In this document: positions 56,501 through 64,000 of the stretch, in pieces
Layout: each line of letters starts with the position of its first letter
Position numbering within the stretch: position 1 is the stretch's first letter
Notes under the pieces: generated by a model
The model's database searches: none
What the model was told of the DNA's origin: nothing
The model's input: the letters and a program-made list of their open reading frames with translations, nothing else
Position numbers and translations under genes: made by a program
NCBI RefSeq assembly: GCF_000524195.1
Contig: NW_020170406.1
Coordinates: forward strand, 704,608 to 768,607
From: Echinococcus granulosus
Taxonomy: Eukaryota > Platyhelminthes > Cestoda > Cyclophyllidea > Taeniidae
Direction of reading: 5' to 3'
Length of the DNA: 64,000 nucleotides

Positions 56501-59500
56501 CAATGAAGGCCAGAATTGCTATAAGAAAAATCCATGAATTGTTTCATCAGAGATTGCATTTTTTCCAACTCTTACCACAAGCATCGCAAAGAATTATGAT
56601 TCGAAAAAGTCGTGACAATCTTGGTAAATGTTATTCTGTCGACTAAACAAACACGGATTCGATGCTTGCACAAATGCTATTTGTAAAAATGAAGTCAACT
56701 CAAGTTTAAATAATATGGCCTGGATAAAGCTTTTTGACACGTTATTATCTTTGTTTCCTTATGAAATACGAGGTCCACTTGGGTTGGCCTTGTGAAAATG
56801 CATCATTTTATCAGATTGTTAACTTAATCGCTTTCAAGTTCTTCACTTCACTTAAATTTGGTATCATATCATAATTCTACACTACTTACATAAATTTAAA
56901 TATAGATTCTTCCAATTAATTGGGAGGCTTATGGAAGAAACTCCCTTCCAAGAGTGATCAACGCACCATTTTTTTTTCATTAAAGATACTTTTAAAATGG
57001 GTAGTCTAAAGCTCCGTGACTCTTTGTTGGCTTGGTAAACAGAGAGGAGGAATTGTTCTATATGATGATGGTCTTTAGTAATGAGAAATGCAAGTCCTAT
57101 CTCATATTCTTAATCTTTGCGGGAAACAGTAGACTCTTACCCGTAGTATCTCCGAATCGTCGATGCTGTTTCATCACGATGGGACGAAGTGGTTCACATT
57201 CCGCTCGCTCCTTTTGACAGCAATAGATCACCACACTGAGGAGCGTTAAACTGACGAGTAGTACTCCTCCGCCTACCACAACACCCGTCCACGCTGCACT
57301 CACCAGTGTAAATCCACCTTTGTCACGATGCCTTTGGTTCCACAGACGTTGATAGCCCACTCGAATGCGAAAGACAACGGCGTCCTTGCCCCGCGCATTT
57401 TCTGCCTCACATCGATACACCCCGTCGTCCACACCCGCCTGTACTTCACGCAACGTAAGATTGGTCTTGGTAAGGGAGTCTCCTAAAACTCGCTCAACCA
57501 CACCTCTCTTCACCGCTGTTATTGCCGTCGGTTCTACCTCTCCCTCCTCACCTTCCATCTGACCACGGAACCACCGAACCCGACCTCTGGGCTCCGCATA
57601 GAAGTGGCACACCATCGTCACGGTCGAACCGACTTCCACCTCGGTGATCCGGTTCTCTACTCCGTTCTTATTTAGCGCTACCGGTGCACACTGAAACTCT
57701 GCTAACGGAAGATTAGCAATCATTCGGTTTTTTAGGGCCTCGGGGCTGTAACACAATGCAGTAGCATTGAGTCCACGTGCTATACGAGCAAGCCAGGTTA
57801 GATGGCAGTCACAGTTCCAAGTGTTACCATTTAAGTACAAACGTTTAAGGTTTCTCAATGATCGTAATTCGCTATCCAGGTGTATTGGCAAACCGTTGAA
57901 GGAGTTGTTGGCCAGACTGAGCTCCTGAAGATTTTTGAGTTCGCTGAGAGCGGTTGGTTGAAACACTAGGCCAGGAATTGTGTTTTCTAAACGCAGTTCT
58001 AGCAAGGATGGAGGAAAGAAGTTAGCAAGCAGTTGGCCGAGGGGATTTTCGGAGAGATCGAGCTCTCTCAGTTGCTTCAATTGGAGCAGAGCTACAATGG
58101 AAAAGCTGCCAGCTTGGACGGCTAGACGGTTGCCCCGAAGTAGGAGGCGCTGGAGTCGCGGTACCGCGTGAAAAGCATGATCGGTGATCTTCCAGAGAAG
58201 GTTTCTTTCCATTCGGAGACAAGTCAGTGCGGGGTAGGGTCGTAGTGCGTCTTCATGAAGTAGCTGGATGATGTTGTCTGAGACATCGAGGGTGGTGATT
58301 GCTAGACGGTTTTTGATTGGCGCTCCCACGGGAAGTGGAACATTGTGGAGGCTTCGGTTTCGGCAGGCGTACAGTCCTGATGTTGGTGGCGGTGGACATT
58401 TAAGATTGAAAGCTGTCCGAGTTAGGAGCAGTGCGGAAATTGCCAGGCTTTGTACGCAGAACATATTTTGCAAAATTGAACTCTCGAAAGTTATTGCAAA
58501 TCATACTCTCTGTTTTGATTGGATAGTCGGGAGCATGGCCACGAATAGCTGTTACTTGGTCGTCCAATAAGCATCGGGTAAATTTTGTGTGAACAGTATT
58601 TCGATTGTATCGGCTTTATCAAACAGTGATAGTGTTATTTTAAAGGCTTACCAATGTGGTAATAATCCAATATAGTGTTTTGGTGCGCTCACTTCAACTT
58701 GGAAAGGGGACTTTCGTTGATTGAGTCCTGTTCCGTTTTTGGTGGAATGTAGTCTATTTCCTATGGACGATGCATTCTCATATGCTTTGACTTTAATCTG
58801 GAAGGTATCTTTCAAGAGACTTCCTGGTTTTATTAATATACCAATTTATCTGGAAGAAAGATGGACCTTTTTGTCCTTCAGTGTTCCTTGTTTTACCTTT
58901 CAGACTCTAAACGTACTGAACCCCATGCGTGAATGTCCTCAGGAGGTGCTTGATGACACAGACCTTGCTGGACCTCTGGTTTTCTGTCTCATCTTTGGTG
59001 GAACCCTACTGCTGGTAAGCTAGTAACAATAGATTAATCCCTCAGAACTTTTGAAAATGTGGCTTCGGTAGACTTCCTACTTGTAGTTTTGGAAATGGAG
59101 GAAGTCACAGCTATTCGACTCAACCCCACCCATTGGAATTATACTCGTTTCGTTAAGAACAGTTACTAAGTACAAACCCATGAGAAATAGGATAATGCAT
59201 TATTTCTACTTGGAATCAAAAGCATAAGAGCGATGGCCGACATTGCAGCTCTTCAGCAGAGCTCCTAACTACCTAAAATGGCCTCTAGTTTGATCACTTT
59301 GGAAGGGGACAAAGACCTTTTTCAACTGGTTCTGAAAGTTCAATAGCTTGGTTAAATCAAGTTTGAGAACCGTCCTCCTGACACCTAGCTAGGGCGGATA
59401 ACTAGTGATGAAAAGGAGTGTCACTGGGTCGTGATGGGAACCAGGTAGAGTTACATCATTGAGTCTTCTAATTTACTTACTAACGTGAATAGGGAAGGCT

Positions 59501-59701
59501 AAGAAATTTTTTCTTGTAGGCAGGCAAGGTACACTTCAACTACATCTACGGCATTGGACTCCTGGGGTGCCTTAGCATGTACACCCTTCTCTCCCTCATG
59601 GCACCACAGGGTGTGGCGCCTACATGCGTGGTCTCCGTCTTGGGCTATTGCATGCTCCCCATGTGCGTCCTCTCCACCGTGGGCATTGTCTTCTCCCTCA
59701 A
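53479..59701 (+). CDS. YIPF5: YIPF5/Yip1-type Golgi membrane protein, partial
   Basis: Yip1-domain multi-pass protein of the ER-Golgi system that works with Rab GTPases and COPII traffic in other animals. Five exons: 53479-53549, 53793-53923, 54358-54392, 58904-59014 and 59520-59701, giving 176 residues plus two bases. The N-terminus is rich in Tyr, Gln and Ser ([20 protein letters not shown]). Then [17 protein letters not shown], the Yip1/YIPF5 signature, [28 protein letters not shown] (first membrane segment) and two more membrane segments in exon 5. About 55 C-terminal residues are missing and must lie in an exon not found before 64000. Intron 2 is GC-AG, and intron 3 hosts an antisense gene. 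Confidence 0.92.
53793..53923 (+). CDS. YIPF5: YIPF exon 2 (FEDEPPLLE), GC donor
   Basis: Acceptor CGTTGCAG, phase 2 to 1. It ends in GAA G, followed by GCACGA. Joining here to 54358 gives PPLLEELGVNF without gap or insertion relative to YIPF5. Confidence 0.92.
54358..54392 (+). CDS. YIPF5: YIPF exon 3 (35 nt)
   Basis: Acceptor CTTTTTAG, donor GTGGGA, phase 1 to 0. [11 protein letters not shown] matches LGINFDHIWQK. Confidence 0.92.
55911..55916 (-). terminator. Candidate polyadenylation signal of the LRR-Ig gene
   Basis: Minus-strand AATAAA (plus TTTATT) about 126 nt after the proposed stop, a suitable distance for a short 3' UTR. Confidence 0.45.
56042..56163 (-). CDS. LRR-Ig gene exon 2: cytosolic tail
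   Basis: Acceptor CCCTCTGTCTGCCAG, phase 1. Encodes [20 protein letters not shown] then [19 protein letters not shown] and TGA (56044-56042). The phase match, the strong acceptor and the codon-like composition support it. Confidence 0.75.
56042..58464 (-). CDS. LRR-Ig single-pass membrane protein, nested antisense in YIPF intron 3
   Basis: Predicted type I cell-surface protein of the LRR-Ig group (kekkon/LRIT/LINGO-like; orthology not resolved), probably in adhesion or receptor signalling. Exons 57141-58464 and 56042-56163 give 481 residues. Order: signal peptide 1-20, N-flanking Cys pair 23 and 34, about six LRRs 55-215 (such as [11 protein letters not shown]), LRRCT 215-260 ([15 protein letters not shown]), Ig domain about 270-370 (Cys 286 and 352, [11 protein letters not shown]), membrane helix about 393-416, and a tail of about 65. 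N-glycosylation sequons are present. ATG 58464 was chosen because only non-ATG codons extend the frame upstream. The one intron lies in the tail. Confidence 0.9.
57141..58464 (-). CDS. LRR-Ig gene exon 1: ectodomain and membrane helix
   Basis: 441 codons plus one base, ending ACG G before a strong GTAAGA donor. Reading through the donor gives a shorter tail ([14 protein letters not shown]) and a stop at 57097, which could be an intron-retention form. Confidence 0.92.
58904..59014 (+). CDS. YIPF5: YIPF exon 4, first membrane segment
   Basis: Acceptor CCTTTCAG, donor GTAAGC, 37 codons in phase 0. [20 protein letters not shown] then [17 protein letters not shown]. Confidence 0.94.
59520..59701 (+). 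CDS. YIPF5: YIPF exon 5, membrane segments 2 and 3
   Basis: Acceptor CTTGTAG, donor GTGAGT at 59702, phase 0 to 2. [20 protein letters not shown], then [20 protein letters not shown]. Markedly more GC-rich than its surroundings. Confidence 0.94.
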
Positions 59702-62700
59702 GTGAGTGCTTATTTCTGCCTCATCTTACTTTCAGTTGATTTATCCGGTGATCGTATGGTTGAATCTAAGGCCAGACGTTTTGACTGCCTCATTTTCCCC
59801 AAATGAGTCGCTGAATTTATCCCATTTGCTACGATCTGATAGGTTTCAAGTGGTTGCAGATGTTTTGTCTTCCCCATTGGTCTAGTTTCTTTTCATAAGC
59901 ACAATCATTTACTAGGTAGCTTTTAGAAATGTTTTGTCATTACATTTGTTTAGCTGGCCCTGCTTTTCTGTCTTTTTCAGACAATTTACCAATTCTCATA
60001 TTTCATTTGCACCGCCTTTCTCTACTTTTCTCTTTCGAAACTTTACTGGGTACCTCCAATTAAAATGAAGCTTCTCCAAACGCATCATTTGGTGGAAAAC
60101 TTCCACCCTTCTCGTTGCATCATGCACTAATTACCATAGGATTTTTTCAAACTGTTGTATTGGTTTGCACTTTAATTTTCTCTTCTTTGAATGGTTCTCA
60201 AGCTCTGCCTTCCCTCTCCAATCTCGGTTTTTATAGCACACTTTTATTTCGGAACTTGTTGATCAAATAGATTTTTCTTGCACCACTTTTATATCATTTA
60301 GAGAAGTCGTATTCAGCAGCTCAGAATTAGTATGAGCAATTTGATTCTGATACTGAATCACTTACGGCTTGGCGCTCTTCGTTCAGGACGACCCTCCATT
60401 CCTCGTAATATCGAAGCATTAGATTGTATCTAAACTGGTGAGTAGAGCGTCCAGAACAGTTTTCGTGAGGTAGAGGCTGTTTCATTCCTTGCATCTTCCT
60501 GCTGATATTCTTCTGTGATAACTATCGCCTTCTCTTAGCGTTAGCTTCAGGCAGTCACATGTTCACATCTGAAATAGATTAAACTTTCGGGAAATAAACG
60601 GTGTCAATAGTTTTTACTGACTGAGCCGGAGTATTTGATAAGATAAATTCACGTCAAGCTTGTCTCGTTGAGAAATGATTAACTCTAAATTGGAATAGGG
60701 GTTCTTTAAGTGAATAAAGGGCTTTACAAAATGTTCTGGACTAATTTAACCTATTTATAATAAACTATATGAACTTATTGAATTATCTCGTACGTTTCCG
60801 AGGCATATGCTCTTCTGTCTTCGTCAAATGAGTTCTTGGAATTCTTTGTTTTTGTGTACCTCTAACCATTTTTATTCAGTTGAAATATTCTCATTTTAGG
60901 CTATTTGTTCTACGTAAGCGTGCTTATCTAAATTGGTAGGGACTAAGCAGTCTTTTTTGCAAGTTTGATTGCGCTGTAAAAAGTAATCACGGGCTCAACT
61001 AAAGCTGCTCTGTTTGTTTTAAGAGCTCCTTCTCTAACGTCGTATTTTATTTTCATCTCTTCTTTGTGGGATTATTCAAGTCGCTAATTGGTAAGATTAT
61101 TCCAATTTCATAGCCATTTCCGACAGATACTTATCTGGTAAGCTTTAAATAGTTCCTCAGGTTTTTGATTTGCGTACTACACTGTTTCCACTTTTTAGAG
61201 ATACCAATCTTCCCCAAATAAATTTTGGTGGGCATTCCCACCTGTTTTGTTTAACTACCCTCTTTGTCTTGAAAGCTTTGATTAGCCTAAATTTGAGAAT
61301 TTTGGGGTCGGACTTTGAATTTTGATCATACCCAAACAACCATCCCCTCTTTCTTTCCCGTCTCTCTCCCCAACTGATTCTTTAACGTCTTTCACTGTTG
61401 GTTTCATTACATTCTCCGCCATCTCAAATCGGGATTATACTCCTCTCGTTAGAATTCAGCTAATTTGTTAATTAGTTACAAATCTGTTAGTTTGAATGTT
61501 GATCTTTCATAGAAAAACTCTCTCAACTAATTGGCGTTTAACGGGTACTTATTCCTACCTCATTGTACATATACCAATAGCTACAGCTGATTGCCGGCTG
61601 GTTCTGAGGGCTCTAGTTTTCTTTTGATTGTCCTGATTTGTCTGTGATATCTGCCTTATTTTACCGCCATTCGATATGTACAGGTTTGCTAGGCTTTTGA
61701 TTATATTAAAAGTCCTTTTTGCGGATCAGCGAGCAGTTAACTTATTTTTCTTTGTGGACAAATAATGGCGTAGTTTAATTCTAAGTTTGCTTTGATCTCT
61801 CTTATTAGTGAATTTGTTGTAAGATCTACTGTTCCCTCTGTCGTATACTTCAATTAAAACTTCGCCTGGTATGGGTTTGAGGAGTGTCCTCTTTGCTTTT
61901 CATTTGTTGGTTTACGAATATGATGAACAGTCATTATTATCTTACCTCTATTCACAGGGCAATTTTGATATAATCTGTTCGGTATCGAGTTTATAACTGC
62001 GAGTTATTCATGTTGAGACCTTAATTTTGTTGGATTTTTCACAGTAAAAACATGTTATTTTTACTTGTGATCTGTACAGACTGCTTGTTTTCCCTTCATT
62101 AGCGATTCTTTTTTTAGTCTTAAGTATTTTTGCACCCAGCGTTTAAGTTGGCCCAGAGGTGCGACTATTTTGATACGACCTTCTCCCTCTGGAGAGTATT
62201 TCTTATCATTTGATGGAACATCGAGGGTTTTCGACTAATTTTTGACATAAAGCCTATCACGTTTTCGAATGCCCAGTACATTGTGTAAGGTTTCTGAAGT
62301 CCTCGTTTTGATTTATCGCACCGAGCGTCTATGGTTTGTATTCTCGATTGGACTAATTTCATTTGATCAATTTTTCGGCAAAGTATTTTTGATAATCATT
62401 TAAATCACTAACCAATTCTGTTTTTGGGTTCAAGACGTAACACGCTTGCTGTTTTTGTTAAAATTGAAGCTGCACACCTGTTTATTCTTATTGGATCTTT
62501 CTGTCGACCAACTTCTCACCACGACTCCCACTTTCAAAGCCTATACATTTTAAGCATTGATTAACCCGCAGCTAGTCTTCCATTGAACAACTGCTTTTTT
62601 CCTAAACCCATCAAACAAACTGCTTTGGGAATGTGACAAAGCATAATTGCTTAAATATCATTCCTTGTGTAATAATCAGGGTTTATGGCACCTGCTTTCT

Positions 62701-63000
62701 CCTCATTTAATTGCATGATCCATCAACTTCCCATTTCACCTCTATTACGACCCTGCAGAGGGTTGAAAGTCGTTTCTATCTCATTAAAGTGTTTCTGTTC
62801 AGTTATCACTGGATTTGTGTGCTTAACACCGCCTCCCATGGGGATAATCTGTCTGGAAATGTGGGATCTTATTGCCTTCATCAATATCCTTGAGAATCGA
62901 TGTTTCCTCTTGAGAACGTATTGCAGTCAGTAATAGTGGTTGCTGTTAACTGGGGTTTATGCATGTGGCCCGGACCCTATTAAACTTTCAACCGGCTCAT
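59702..63000. other. YIPF intron 5 or downstream region
   Basis: T-rich, 3.3 kb. I looked for the missing YIPF C-terminal exon and found none. No repeat or gene was recognised. Confidence 0.5.
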
Positions 63001-63052
63001 CAATAGACAAGGACTTCCGGACGGTTGTTCTTATTGACCCACGTATGCAGGT

Positions 63053-63857
63053 AAAAAAGCTAAAGCACTTCAAGTGTGTACGCGTCTGGCGGCTGCCAAC
63101 AGGGACCGCCTGAGTGAGTTACCCAGCACAGCTAAACATGATCTGTCACTCAGGCTCGATGTTGGAGAACTAACTTACTGGGAAATTGAGCAGGAACATT
63201 TGTGTCGCAGGCATCCACAGCAGTTGCACAGAATCACAGTATAGTATAAAAACAGCGTTCTCACTATGCATATTAACATATCACACATCGAAGCCTCAAT
63301 CGGCAAATCGTTTGACCTGCGTGAACATTAAATTCACTCAAGGTAGGTTGTTCAGTGCCTTGAGAAACTGCGTCCTGGCTGACAAATGGAATGTTGGGGA
63401 TGAACTATCTAAGAGAGAGATTGATGCGCTAACAAGTGGTTGGTATGGTTTTAGGTGATTGGTGTTTTAATGCTTTGAAATAAATATGTAAAGCAAAGGT
63501 AGCCTGATAGATAAACAATTGGTTTCCACAGCTATCGCATCAAGAAGCGGTCTTAGGACGGTTATTTGCCAAGAGAAGCAGCACACAAATGTCATAACAA
63601 AGTTGTGCGATCCCACTATTCAACCGTTTAAGGTAATCGGACGTCTATCGCAGTCAATTTTTCGGGATGGCCTTGTTGGAATCCACCCAGATGGAGTGAC
63701 TATCTTGCAGGCGAATACGGGTTCAAATAACTCCTCTCAGACTAAACTGGTTATTAGTCTTAGTGAAGTGTTGTTGGTGCTCAGGTCAAATCAGGATTTG
63801 GGTTTAGAAGAAGAATTAATTTTTGGGAGTGGATATGCTCTTTATGTGTTCCCATAG
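63053..63857 (+). CDS. Coding-like region of unknown identity
   Basis: Three open stretches of higher G+C lie close together. One at about 63055-63244 contains CTRLAAANRDRLSELPSTAK and LRLDVGELTYWEIEQEHLCR. One at about 63344-63454 reads GRLFSALRNCVLADKWNVGD and ends TSGWYGF before GTGATT. One at about 63531-63857 reads AIASRSGLRTVICQEKQHTN through EELIFGSGYALYVFP to TAG. Acceptors (CCACAG before 63531) and donors can be proposed, but the phases do not join uniquely. I recognise no family. It could be a downstream gene, a gene inside a YIPF intron, or a retroelement fragment. Confidence 0.35.
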
Positions 63858-64000
63858 TTCCTCCTACACTTATACTTTAATCCCACAAGTCAGCTAGGGC
63901 CTCGGATGCTTCGGCATAGAAAGATTTCCTGATGGCGCACCTCGGTGCATAGTATAGGCCAAATTTTCGTATTCGTAAATGATTGCGCTCACCACACTCG

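Larger units (their letters stand above)
54393..58903. other. YIPF intron 3, host of the nested LRR-Ig gene
   Basis: 4.5-kb intron. The part before 56042 is AT-rich with nothing recognised. The antisense LRR-Ig gene occupies 56042-58464. Confidence 0.8.

Noticed and set aside
57365..58570. Several plus-strand open frames of 60-100 codons
   Set aside because: They are antisense shadows of the LRR-Ig exon.
1..64000. tRNA, rRNA or CRISPR arrays
   Set aside because: I looked for tRNA B-box-like GGTTCGA motifs with a paired cloverleaf, for rRNA-like blocks and for regularly spaced short repeats, and found none that held up.

Overview
The window is eukaryotic nuclear DNA from an animal. All recognisable genes are split by introns, almost all GT-AG with two GC-AG. 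The base composition is AT-rich, and a 100-N assembly gap sits at 15697-15796. A flatworm is the best guess, by inference only. Three things point that way: the 5' introns of the flippase gene are only 34-41 nt while its later introns run to several kb, as described for schistosomes; a dispersed repeat carries a decayed hammerhead-ribozyme-like core, as in flatworm repeats; and the flippase start exon follows a good 3' splice site, which would fit spliced-leader trans-splicing. The species cannot be named from this sequence.

Layout. (1) 490-19642, plus strand: the 3' half of a plasma-membrane Ca2+-ATPase gene (PMCA/ATP2B), from the end of the P domain through M5-M10 to the calmodulin-binding tail and stop. 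(2) About 19.6-23.0 kb: a convergent intergenic region with one half of a diverged direct-repeat pair. (3) About 22964-51588, minus strand: an almost complete P4-ATPase phospholipid flippase of the ATP8A type. I mapped it exon by exon with consistent splice phases, from a start codon with an upstream in-frame stop to an uncertain last exon. It includes a proposed 12-nt microexon and one GC-AG intron. (4) 51.6-53.5 kb: an intergenic region between the divergent flippase and YIPF genes, holding the best copy of the hammerhead-like repeat. (5) 53479 to at least 59701, plus strand: a YIPF5/Yip1-type Golgi membrane protein, with its last exon or exons not found. It also has a GC-AG intron. (6) Nested antisense inside YIPF intron 3 (56042-58464): a two-exon leucine-rich-repeat plus immunoglobulin single-pass membrane protein. 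(7) 63.0-63.9 kb: coding-like open frames of unknown identity.

Functionally the genes concern membranes: Ca2+ export at the plasma membrane (PMCA), aminophospholipid flipping (ATP8A), ER-Golgi traffic (YIPF5) and a cell-surface LRR-Ig protein. Nothing in the sequence shows that they are co-regulated. The two P-type ATPases are from distant subfamilies (P2B and P4), so this is not a tandem duplication. Most of the window is intron, and most of that holds no recognisable feature.
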